From: QHCA01 sp003244095
Lineage (GTDB): Bacteria > Actinomycetota > Actinomycetes > Mycobacteriales > QHCA01
Length of the DNA: 64,000 bases
Assembly (NCBI GenBank): GCA_038329965.1
Contig: JBBQNN010000008.1
Location: forward strand, 11,393 to 75,392
Direction: 5' to 3'
Part shown: positions 48,156 to 54,967 of the stretch, one piece after another
How the letters are laid out: each line of letters starts with the position of its first letter
Numbering within the stretch: position 1 is the stretch's first letter
Notes under the pieces: generated by a model
What the model was told of the DNA's origin: nothing
The model's database searches: none
The model's input: the letters and a program-made list of their open reading frames with translations, nothing else
Program-made: the position numbers and the translations under genes

Positions 48156-49007
48156 TCACACAGCGGCTTCGGATGCGGCGCGCCACCGCCAGGTCCGGCG
48201 GCAGACGAGCACCACGGCCAGCAGGCCCATCCCGGCCAGGGCGATCAGGCCCCTGTTCCGGTTGGCTGTCGTCCCGGGGTGATAAGGCTCGCCGACGCCG
48301 GTCTGCACCGATGCCGGGGCGGCCAAGGTCGGCCGCAGGGTCTGGGTGATCCAGCCGAGGCTGCCGTCCTTCTGGGAGCCGATGAGATAGAGGACCGTCG
48401 CCCGGCCGGCCACGACGGGGACGCTCTGGTTGGCGACCACTGGTTCGGTGCCGGCGAGCGGGAGTACGGAGACCGCGTGCGCGCCCGGTGCGACCTTGAT
48501 GGCCGACTGCTGCGGCGCCTGGATGCCGTTGGCCAGCATGAGCGAGTCGACCGTGACGCGCACCGACGGGGCGGCGGCGATGTCCCGGACGGCCAGTGCG
48601 GTGGCACCGCCACGGGCCACGGCCAGGTCGTCGTCGAACGCGGTGATCTGGGGGTTGCCCTGGGCGTCCAAGCCCACGCCGAGGGTGGTGTGCGTACCGG
48701 CCGTGACGGGGATCATCCGGTCCAGCACCGGCTTGGACGACGCTGCCGCGCCGGCCGTCCAGATCTGCACGCGATGCATGCCGGCCGGCAGCTTCAGCGA
48801 GTCGGTGACCCGCTCGGGCGCGAACCCGCTCAGGATCATCTTGCCGTCGACCCGGACGTCGGCCACCAACCCGCGGACGCCGTGCACCACGGTCACCTCC
48901 GCCGGCGCCGCGGCTGTGGTCGCGGCCTGGGCGGGTGCGCCGGGCAGAAGCAGCACGCCCAGCCCGGCAACGCCGAGGAACCGCAGACATCTACTACGTG
49001 CTGTCAC
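48156..49007 (-). CDS. DUF4397 domain secreted/membrane-anchored protein
   Basis: A 283-aa surface protein. The signal peptide is FLGVAGLGVLLLPGAPAQA. A DUF4397 domain starts at about residue 36 (VTVVHGVRGLVADVRVDGK, then GTHTTLGVGLDAQGNPQITA), with a second related half (PSVRVTVDSLMLANGIQAPQ). A C-terminal TM helix is followed by a basic tail (GLIALAGMGLLAVVLVCRRT). Function is unknown; DUF4397 proteins are wall-exposed beta-rich modules. GTG 49007 has AGGAGG 7 nt upstream. It diverges from the VWA-like gene. Confidence 0.88.
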   Translation of the reverse strand: MTARSRCLRFLGVAGLGVLLLPGAPAQAATTAAAPAEVTVVHGVRGLVADVRVDGKMILSGFAPERVTDSLKLPAGMHRVQIWTAGAAASSKPVLDRMIPVTAGTHTTLGVGLDAQGNPQITAFDDDLAVARGGATALAVRDIAAAPSVRVTVDSLMLANGIQAPQQSAIKVAPGAHAVSVLPLAGTEPVVANQSVPVVAGRATVLYLIGSQKDGSLGWITQTLRPTLAAPASVQTGVGEPYHPGTTANRNRGLIALAGMGLLAVVLVCRRTWRWRAASEAAV

Positions 49008-49134
49008 CTTGCAACCTCCTGGGCTGATGGAAACGCGATTAACGAGCCCCGGGCGGGACAGTAACGGGTCGAGAGTAAATCGGCACCAACTGTGACGCGT
49101 TCTGCCTCGTTCGCATACGCAGTGTGAAAGGTGC

Positions 49135-49188
49135 TATATACAAGGCCCGTTGGCGACATCGAGCCCACGGGTGTCGGTCTCAAGGAGG
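49135..49188 (+). promoter_or_regulatory. -10-like TATATA and Shine-Dalgarno of the VWA-like gene
   Basis: TATATA (49135-49140), the most AT-rich spot here, is followed by AAGGAGG at 49182-49188. The latter is 5 nt before an in-frame ATC (49194) and 17 nt before GTG 49206. No good -35 is visible. Confidence 0.45.
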
Positions 49189-49205
49189 GGACGATCAGGA
49201 CGCCG

Positions 49206-50228
49206 GTGCACAGGACAGTCGGCACGCTCGTCCTCGGTCTCGGCGTGCTCGCCGGCGTCCTGTGGACACCCGGCGCCGCCGCTGCGGCGACCCCCGACCC
49301 CGCCCTGCGCCTGGCTGCCGTCGAACCCGCCGGCGACGTCGGCGCGCGGTTGACGGTCGCCGTGCCGTCGACACTTGCACGTCAGGCACTGCCCGTCTCA
49401 GCCTTCCACGTCCGCCAGGCCGGGCACCCGCTGCCGGTGACCGTGCGACGGCTCACCGACGCGGGCATGGACGTGTTTCTCGTGCTCGACACGACCGTCC
49501 GCCGGGACACCTTTGCCGCGGAGCAGTCCTCGGCGGCCGATCTGCTGCGCAGCCTGCCAACCGGCGTTCGCATCGCCACGACCACGACCGACCTCGGCGC
49601 CCTCCACGTCCCCGAGGCCGTGTCCGGCAGCCTGTCGGCACTGCGCACGCTGGCCGCCGTACGCCCGCAGGCCACGACCTTCCTGCCCGAGCGGCTGAAC
49701 GCCATCGCCGCCCTGCCGGTCGGACCGCGCCGGCGGGTGATCGTCCTGCTCACCGACTGCCTCAAGCCGGACATGGGCGACCTCAGCCCGCTGCGCACCG
49801 CACTCGCCACCGGCAAGCTGCAGCTCGATGTCGTTGCGCCCGGGGCAGGTTGCCCGTCAGAGCTGTCGCTGCTGGCCGGCAGCGCTGGCGGGCTGGCCGT
49901 GACCGGCGACGTCCTGGGCCGGCTCGACCAGGCGCTTGACGCCGTGCTGCTCGACCTGCTCGGCCAGTATCAGCTCTCCGTAGCCGGGTCACCCGACCGG
50001 CGGCTGATGACGGTCACGGTCGACTACGCGGGCGTCCACTCGACCACCGGCGTGCCCTCCAGGGTCCCGCCGTCCTCCCTGACGGCGGGACCCGTGCATC
50101 AGCCCGTCCGACCGTCCTCGCCGCTGCTCGCCACCCTCGCCATGGTCGCCGCGATCGCCCTCGCGGCATCTCCGGTGATAGCCGGCCGCGCATACTTCAG
50201 CCGAGGAGCTGGCCACCGAGCGGCGTGA
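49206..50228 (+). CDS. Secreted VWA-like protein with C-terminal membrane anchor
   Basis: About 340 aa. The signal peptide is TVGTLVLGLGVLAGVLWTPG then AAAAA. A von Willebrand factor A-like region follows: AGMDVFLVLDTTVRRDTFAA stands where MIDAS DxSxS would be (DTTVR, a degenerate MIDAS). RRVIVLLTDCLKPDMGDLSP supplies the later T/D position. The C-terminal TM helix is LLATLAMVAAIALAASPVIA. The start is uncertain: GTG 49206 is the first canonical codon after the -10, but the best Shine-Dalgarno spacing points to ATC 49194. The frame is open to 49131, upstream of the promoter. Confidence 0.72.
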   Translation: MHRTVGTLVLGLGVLAGVLWTPGAAAAATPDPALRLAAVEPAGDVGARLTVAVPSTLARQALPVSAFHVRQAGHPLPVTVRRLTDAGMDVFLVLDTTVRRDTFAAEQSSAADLLRSLPTGVRIATTTTDLGALHVPEAVSGSLSALRTLAAVRPQATTFLPERLNAIAALPVGPRRRVIVLLTDCLKPDMGDLSPLRTALATGKLQLDVVAPGAGCPSELSLLAGSAGGLAVTGDVLGRLDQALDAVLLDLLGQYQLSVAGSPDRRLMTVTVDYAGVHSTTGVPSRVPPSSLTAGPVHQPVRPSSPLLATLAMVAAIALAASPVIAGRAYFSRGAGHRAA

Positions 50229-50230
50229 TC

Positions 50231-50236
50231 TACTCT
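50231..50236 (+). promoter_or_regulatory. -10 element of the PEP mutase-like gene, leaderless
   Basis: TACTCT ends 5 nt before ATG 50242, with no Shine-Dalgarno. Confidence 0.4.
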
Positions 50237-50241
50237 CGCTC

Positions 50242-51009
50242 ATGACCACTGCGGACAAGGCCACCCTCCTGCGGCGCCTGCACGCCGATCCCGCCCTGCT
50301 GGTGCTCGTCAACGTCTGGGACGTCGCCTCCGCACGCGTCGTCGCCGCCCTGCCCGGCTGCGCCGCCCTGGCCACGGCGTCGCACTCGATCGCGGCATCG
50401 GCGGGGTACGACGACGGCGAGCAGATCCCGCGCGAGGAGATGCTGGCCGTCGTCGGGAAGATCGCGGCAGCCGTCGACCTGCCGGTCACCGCCGACCTGG
50501 AGGCGGGGTACGGCGACCCGGGTGACACGGTCCGCCGGGCCATCGCCCTCGGCGTCGTCGGTGCCAACCTCGAGGACCAGATGCGACCCATGCCCGAGGC
50601 CGTCGCCGCGGTCGCCGCGGCGGTGGCGGCGGGCGCGGCCGAGGGGGTGGACTTCGTACTCAATGCCCGTACCGATGCGTTCCTCAGGACCGGTCAGCGA
50701 CCGGCGGCCGACATACTCGCCGACGCGGTCGCCCGCGGTCGCGCCTACGTCGACGCGGGGGCACTGGTCGTCTTCGTACCCGGACGGCAGACCGCGGAGG
50801 AGGTGGCGGCCCTGGTCGACGGGATCGGTCCGGTGTCGCTGATCGCGCTGCCCGGCTCGATCCCGCTGCGCCAGATGCACGAGCTCGGGGTGCAGCGGGT
50901 CTCGGTCGGGCCATGGTCGCAGCGCATCGCCCTTACGGCTCTCGCCGACGCCGGCACGGCCATCCTCGCGGGCGGCGGCATCCCCGAAGGCACCCGCGCC
51001 CTCAACTGA
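50242..51009 (+). CDS. Isocitrate lyase/PEP mutase family protein
   Basis: A 255-aa TIM-barrel protein of the PEP mutase/ICL superfamily. LVNVWDVASARVVAAL, ATASHSIAASAGYDDGEQ, LPVTADLEAGYGD (metal-binding Asp and Glu), GANLEDQMRPM and VLNARTDAFLR are the family blocks. The isocitrate lyase KKCGH motif is missing, so it is probably a C-C or C-P bond lyase of unknown substrate, as in the broad oxaloacetate hydrolase/phosphonomutase-like group. Its ATG is leaderless by promoter position. Confidence 0.9.
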   Translation: MTTADKATLLRRLHADPALLVLVNVWDVASARVVAALPGCAALATASHSIAASAGYDDGEQIPREEMLAVVGKIAAAVDLPVTADLEAGYGDPGDTVRRAIALGVVGANLEDQMRPMPEAVAAVAAAVAAGAAEGVDFVLNARTDAFLRTGQRPAADILADAVARGRAYVDAGALVVFVPGRQTAEEVAALVDGIGPVSLIALPGSIPLRQMHELGVQRVSVGPWSQRIALTALADAGTAILAGGGIPEGTRALN

Positions 51010-51094
51010 GGAGGCGACCCGGAGTTCCCGAAATGCGCCGGAGGCCGGCGGTCACCCGACGCCTGACACGCCTGTGCAGGAGATCCCCGTCGGG

Positions 51095-51134
51095 CGAAGA
51101 TCTTCGTTATTATCGAACGCATGTTCGATAATAA
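51095..51134. promoter_or_regulatory. Adjoining palindromes containing a perfect LexA-type SOS box
   Basis: CGAAGATCTTCG (51095-51106) is a perfect palindrome. It is followed at once by arms TTATTATCGAAC (51107-51118) and GTTCGATAATAA (51123-51134), perfect over 12 bp. The centre TCGAAC-GCAT-GTTCGA (51113-51128) equals the actinobacterial/Bacillus LexA box TCGAAC-N4-GTTCGA. GATAAT (51127-51132) is a possible -10 overlapped by the box. Confidence 0.75.
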
Positions 51135-51186
51135 CTCGCCCGCGCGGCCTGACCGGCAGGCCGGAGATTCCCCGTATCCTTCGTCC

Positions 51187-51738
51187 ATGCGCGTGTCGGC
51201 CTACGACGTGGCGGTGGCCCTGCGGCGCCGGGTTCCCGGCCTGCCGACCAAGAAGCTGCACAAGCTGCTGTACTACTGCCAAGGCCATCACTTGGCGGCC
51301 TTCGGCGAGCCGCTCTTTGATGAGACCATCTCCGCCTGGGACATGGGACCCGTGGTGGGTAAGCTCTGGCGCCGAGAGAAGGACGCCGAGGCCTTCCCGG
51401 TCCCGGCCGAGCTCACCGAGCCCCAGCTGAATACCGTCGGCTACGTGCTGAGCCGGTACGGCGGCCTCACGGGGCTTGATCTCGAGCACCTCACCCACAG
51501 CGAGGAGCCGTGGCAGCGGGCAAATCGAGTGCGTCGGCCGCATGACACCGCTCGTATCGAGATCGACTGGATGAAGGCTCACTTCACGGGCACCGCTGCC
51601 ATCACCGACGACGACGAGCCGACGCTCGACCCAGAGGCTGTCGCGCGTTGGTTACGCGAGGCAGGACAGCGCTATTCGGGCTCGCTCAGTTCCGACCGCC
51701 CCGAGGAGTTGCGGGCCAGGCTCGCCCCACGTGCCTGA
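51187..51738 (+). CDS. Panacea-domain (DUF4065, SocA-like) antitoxin protein
   Basis: A 183-aa Panacea protein: VSAYDVAVALRRRVPGLPTK, KLLYYCQGHHLAAFGEPLFD, ISAWDMGPVVGKLWR and NTVGYVLSRYGGLTGLDLEH. Panacea domains form antitoxin modules that neutralise diverse toxins, often encoded next to them. ATG 51187 follows a TATCCT -10 by 6 nt (leaderless). An alternative ATG 51121 lies in the centre of the SOS palindrome and adds 22 unconserved residues. It overlaps the following 84-aa gene by 8 nt. Confidence 0.88.
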   Translation: MRVSAYDVAVALRRRVPGLPTKKLHKLLYYCQGHHLAAFGEPLFDETISAWDMGPVVGKLWRREKDAEAFPVPAELTEPQLNTVGYVLSRYGGLTGLDLEHLTHSEEPWQRANRVRRPHDTARIEIDWMKAHFTGTAAITDDDEPTLDPEAVARWLREAGQRYSGSLSSDRPEELRARLAPRA

Positions 51739-51985
51739 CCAGGATCGACCCTGGGAGTTGCGCGGCTTCCTCGAACGACTTGATGCGTGGGCCGATCTGG
51801 AATCCCCGCCCGCCGACCTACGCCTGCTCGTCACGGCTTGGATCATGACCCGCTACGAAGATCCCTACCAGGGCGTCCGGCGCGAGAGCGGTTTCCCGAA
51901 CCTGTGGTTCGGACCCGTACCCCAGTCTGACGACGGCAGGGGGTTGATCGTGGCTTGCTCGTACTGGATCGAGGAGACACGCTGA
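51731..51985 (+). CDS. Conserved hypothetical protein, probably C-terminally truncated
   Basis: An 84-aa protein: LRGFLERLDAWADLESPPAD, LRLLVTAWIMTRYEDPYQGV, RRESGFPNLWFGPVP and LIVACSYWIEETR. I recall actinomycete relatives of about 95-100 aa that continue after YWIEE with a short RTVRCD...ATLSLP-like tail. Here the stop comes at WIEETR, exactly where the following TPR homology begins in another frame. The gene thus seems to have lost its tail to a deletion. GTG 51731 overlaps the Panacea gene, so it could be its toxin or simply a co-transcribed gene. Confidence 0.7.
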   Translation: MPDQDRPWELRGFLERLDAWADLESPPADLRLLVTAWIMTRYEDPYQGVRRESGFPNLWFGPVPQSDDGRGLIVACSYWIEETR

Positions 51986-52790
51986 TCTGGCCGAGCTGAA
52001 ACGAGCACTCGACCGGCATCGTTCGGCGTCAGCGCTACGCCGTTTGACCCAGGTGGCCGCGCACATGGCCGGCCTCATGTGTCTGACGCTGTGCAAGCTG
52101 GACGACCGTGCAGCCTTCCGTAGATGGGCCCGGACGGCGAGGCTGGCCGCTGCCGAAGCCGGCGATGCGGTGCTGCATTCCTGGGTCCTGGCCCAGGAGG
52201 CGTATGGCCACTACTACAGCGGCGATCTGCAAGAGGCGGTCGATGTTGCGTGTCACGCGCAGGCTCTCGTACCGAGAACGCCGTGTGTGGGGGCTGCGCT
52301 CGCGGCTGCCCTGGAAGCACGCGCGTACGCGGCGATGGGTTGCCATCAGGAGACCCGCGATGCGATCGCGCGTGCCGAGGCGATCCTGGCGCGGCTGGAG
52401 GGCGAAGCGCTCATCCCCTCTGCGTTCGGATACAACGAAGCGCAACTGCGCTTTCACGAGGGGAATGCGCTGACCCACCTGGGGGATGCCAAGGCCGCGT
52501 TCAGGGCGCAGGACCGCGCTCTGGAGTTGTGTGCCCCCGGTGACTACACCGATTGGGCCATGACCCGATTGGACCGCGCGAAGTGTCTCACCGACACGAG
52601 CGGCGTATCCGAGGCGCTTGCCTTCGCGACCGAAACCTTCGCCCACCTGACTGGGCCGCAACGTCGAGGTATCATCACCCTTCGGGGCCGCGAGATCCTG
52701 AATACCTTGCCCAGAGAGCAGCAAGTTGTGCCGGCAGCCCGTGAGTTCCGTGAGCTGCTGACCAGCGAGACGAAGGTAGCCGGCTGGTGA
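51984..52790 (+). pseudogene. XRE/TPR-type regulator lacking its N-terminal HTH half
   Basis: The homology begins DLAELKRALDRHRSASALRR at 51984 without a start codon and continues through TPR-like repeats: DRAAFRRWARTARLAAAEAG, WVLAQEAYGHYYSGDLQEAV, AALEARAYAAMGCHQETRD, FGYNEAQLRFHEGNALTHLG and RAREILNTL-like endings. Full-length actinomycete relatives of about 400 aa carry an XRE helix-turn-helix first. A shortened product could start at TTG 52044 (248 aa) or ATG 52068. The GNAT gene start overlaps its stop by 4 nt. Confidence 0.65.
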
Positions 52791-53284
52791 CAGTCGTGAC
52801 TCCTGCCGAGCCGGCCCATGTCGAGGCGCTCGCCGCCCTCGCTGAGGAGATGGACCGCTTCTACGGCGCAACTGAGGTAGAGCCGCTCGACCTCCGCGTC
52901 CGGCAGATCAACGAAGCCCTCTTCAGCGCCCTGCCTGCCGCGCACGGACTCCTGGCCTGGGACGACGATCGACCCGTCGGCTTCGCGTCGTACTCGCTGT
53001 TGTGGCCGGCAGTCGGACTTACCCGGTCGCTGTACCTCAAAGAGCTGTACGTGACCGAAGCGTTACGACGAGCTGGGGTAGGCAGGTTGCTCATGCGCAG
53101 TGTCTTCGAGACTGCCGTCAAGCAGGACTGTAGCCGCGTGGAGTGGACGACCGACCAGGACAATACAGACGCTCAAGCATTCTATGAATTGCTCGGTGTC
53201 GCGCCGAACCCTGCCAAGCTGTTCTACCGGCTCGAAGGCATGCAGCTGAGCAACGCGTCGAGTCACCAGTTGGGCCCTACTTGA
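52787..53284 (+). CDS. GNAT family N-acetyltransferase
   Basis: A 165-aa acetyltransferase. Motif B/A elements are LYLKELYVTEALRRAGVGRL (RxxGxG, acetyl-CoA pyrophosphate binding as RRAGVG) and QDCSRVEWTTDQDNTDAQAF, YELLGV. The N-terminal part (AEPAHVEALAALAEEMDRFY) is that of small-molecule GNATs. GTG 52787 overlaps the TPR gene stop. The substrate is unknown; RimI- or diamine-type activities are possible. Confidence 0.9.
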   Translation: MTVVTPAEPAHVEALAALAEEMDRFYGATEVEPLDLRVRQINEALFSALPAAHGLLAWDDDRPVGFASYSLLWPAVGLTRSLYLKELYVTEALRRAGVGRLLMRSVFETAVKQDCSRVEWTTDQDNTDAQAFYELLGVAPNPAKLFYRLEGMQLSNASSHQLGPT

Positions 53285-53295
53285 GATAGCAGCAA

Positions 53296-53445
53296 CTAGC
53301 CGCCGGGTCGACGCCGGGCCACCTGCAGCACCAGCGCCGCCTTGCCAGCCGGATTGCCGCACACCTCCCAATACACGCTCTGAGCATCACCCACATCGAG
53401 CAATCCCTGCTCGAACGGCTCAATGCCCGGGTATCGGATCGCCAC
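53296..53445 (-). pseudogene. Proline iminopeptidase, N-terminal remnant with frameshift
   Basis: From GTG 53445 the translation IRYPGIEPFEQGLLDVGD, then VYWEVCGNPAGKAALVL, matches the first 45 or so residues of proline iminopeptidase (compare MRYPEIEPYDxGxLDVGDG). The next bases CTGCAGGTGGCCCGG look like CTGCA(C)GGTGGCCCG, the expected HGGPG oxyanion motif with one base lost. Homology then stops, so the alpha/beta-hydrolase body is missing. The rest of 53285-53630 shows no gene. Confidence 0.7.
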
Positions 53446-53630
53446 GCGACACACCCTAATGGGCGGGTAGTCGCACTGACGCCCGGCAATTCGAGCCGGC
53501 CGACGGTCGTGACACCGCCGACATCTGCAGGGAGCATTCCTGCCGTACTGACGACAGTGACCGTCGGGCTGGGTCCACACGACACGTCGATGTGAACGTG
53601 GATGTCAAAGTTGTGTGAACATCCCTTGAG

Positions 53631-53713
53631 TGGGCGAGGGGGGACTTGAACCCCCACGTCCTTACGGACACACGGACCTGAACCGTGCGCGTCTGCCATT
53701 CCGCCACTCGCCC
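53631..53713 (-). tRNA. tRNA-Leu (anticodon CAG)
   Basis: On the minus strand the acceptor GGGCGAG pairs with CTCGCCC and is followed by discriminator A. The anticodon arm is CACGG-TTCAGGT-CCGTG, giving anticodon CAG. A long variable arm (GTCC GTAA GGAC) marks a class II tRNA, and the T arm is GGGGG-TTCAAGT-CCCCC. The 83 nt include the discriminator. CCA is not encoded. It is read away from the fhaA operon. Confidence 0.95.
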
Positions 53714-53772
53714 AAGCAGCCGGACGAGATTAGCATGCAGGCCGGTTCGCGATCCCGTCGTCACCGCCCGGA

Positions 53773-53799
53773 TACCATCGGGGATCACAGTCGAGGAGG
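53773..53799 (+). promoter_or_regulatory. Promoter and ribosome binding site of the fhaA operon
   Basis: TACCAT (53773-53778) is a -10-like hexamer, and GAGGAGG (53793-53799) lies 8 nt before GTG 53808. The promoter overlaps the tRNA upstream flank, with the two units divergent. Confidence 0.5.
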
Positions 53800-53807
53800 G
53801 TTGTCCG

Positions 53808-54491
53808 GTGGGCGTGCTGCAGCGCTTCGAGCGACGGCTCGAGGGCCTTGTCGAAGGCGCCTTCGCCCATGTCTTCAAGGGTGTCGTCGAGCCGGTCGAG
53901 GTCGCCTCAGCGCTGCAGCGGGAGGCGGGCGACCACAAGGCGATCCTGGGCCAGGGCCGAATCATGGTGCCCAACCGCTATGTCGTCGAGCTCGCCCCCA
54001 TGGACCACGAACGCCTGGCGACCTACGCCGAGCCGCTGGCCAAGGAGCTCGCCACCATGGTCGGCGAGCACCTGAAGGAGATGGGCTGGACGACATTCGG
54101 CACGATCCGGGTCGAGCTGGAGCAGGGTGCCGACCTGCGCACCGGGGTCTTCCGGGTGAGCAGTTCGGTCGATGCCATCCAGACCGGTTCGATCCCGACG
54201 GCCCCCACCGGTGCGCGGCTGGTCGACGACCGCAGTGGCCGCGACTTCGCCCTGCGGCACGGCACGACGGTGCTCGGCCGCGGCGACGAGGCCGATATCC
54301 GGCTGCCGGACACGGGTATCTCGCGGCGACATGCGCAGGTGTACTACGACGGCGACCGGGCCATCGTCAACGACCTCGGCTCGACCAACGGCACCCTGGT
54401 CAACGGACAGCAGATCAGCGAGCAGGTGCTGCGGTCCGAAGACCGGATCCAGATGGGCGGTGTCGTCTTGGCGTTCCGAGCGGATACCTGA
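53808..54491 (+). CDS. fhaA: FHA domain protein FhaA (DUF3662)
   Basis: A 227-aa phosphothreonine-reader protein. The DUF3662 domain comes first (VLQRFERRLEGLVEGAFAHV, FKGVVEPVEVASALQREAGD, VPNRYVVELAPMDHERL). The linker is short, without the long Gln/Pro region of mycobacterial FhaA. The FHA domain at about 145-225 has TTVLGRGDEADIRLPDTGIS, RRHAQVYYDGD and DLGSTNGTLVNGQ. In mycobacteria FhaA binds the pseudokinase MviN and regulates peptidoglycan synthesis. GTG 53808 has a clear GAGGAGG. Its stop overlaps fhaB by 1 nt. Confidence 0.95.
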   Translation: MGVLQRFERRLEGLVEGAFAHVFKGVVEPVEVASALQREAGDHKAILGQGRIMVPNRYVVELAPMDHERLATYAEPLAKELATMVGEHLKEMGWTTFGTIRVELEQGADLRTGVFRVSSSVDAIQTGSIPTAPTGARLVDDRSGRDFALRHGTTVLGRGDEADIRLPDTGISRRHAQVYYDGDRAIVNDLGSTNGTLVNGQQISEQVLRSEDRIQMGGVVLAFRADT

Positions 54492-54967
54492 TGCCGGAGG
54501 TTGTCCTCGCTGTCACCCGGATCGGGTTCCTCGCACTCCTGTGGGTCTTCGTCTTCGTGGCGGTCGGCGTGATCCGCAGCGACCTGTTCGGCAACCGCAA
54601 AACCCGCCAGCCCCCGCCGGTCCGCCGGGCCTCGGCGCCCCCTCCGCCCAGGCCGGCCAAAGTCAAGCGCGGCCGTACCGCAAAGATGCTCGTCGTGACC
54701 GAAGGAACGCTCGCCGGTACGCAGATCAGCCTGGGTGCCCTGCCGATCACCATCGGCCGGGCCAACGACTCCACGCTGATCATCACCGACGACTACGCCA
54801 GCTCCAAGCACGCCCGGATCAGCCCGCGCGACGGGCAATGGCTGGTGGAGGACATGGGCTCGACCAACGGCACCTATCTCGACCGGGCCAAGGTGGTCGG
54901 CCCCACACCGGTGCCGCTGGGCGCCCCGATCCGGATCGGCAAGACCGTCCTCGAGCTGCGCTCATGA
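54491..54967 (+). CDS. fhaB: FHA domain protein FhaB/FipA
   Basis: A 158-aa protein with one N-terminal TM helix (LAVTRIGFLALLWVFVFVAV), a proline-rich basic linker (RQPPPVRRASAPPPPRPAK), and a C-terminal FHA domain (ISLGALPITIGRANDSTLII, SSKHARISP, DMGSTNGTYLDR). Mycobacterial FipA binds phosphorylated FtsZ and FtsQ. The ATG overlaps the fhaA stop (TGATG), and the stop overlaps pstP (ATGA). Confidence 0.95.
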   Translation: MPEVVLAVTRIGFLALLWVFVFVAVGVIRSDLFGNRKTRQPPPVRRASAPPPPRPAKVKRGRTAKMLVVTEGTLAGTQISLGALPITIGRANDSTLIITDDYASSKHARISPRDGQWLVEDMGSTNGTYLDRAKVVGPTPVPLGAPIRIGKTVLELRS

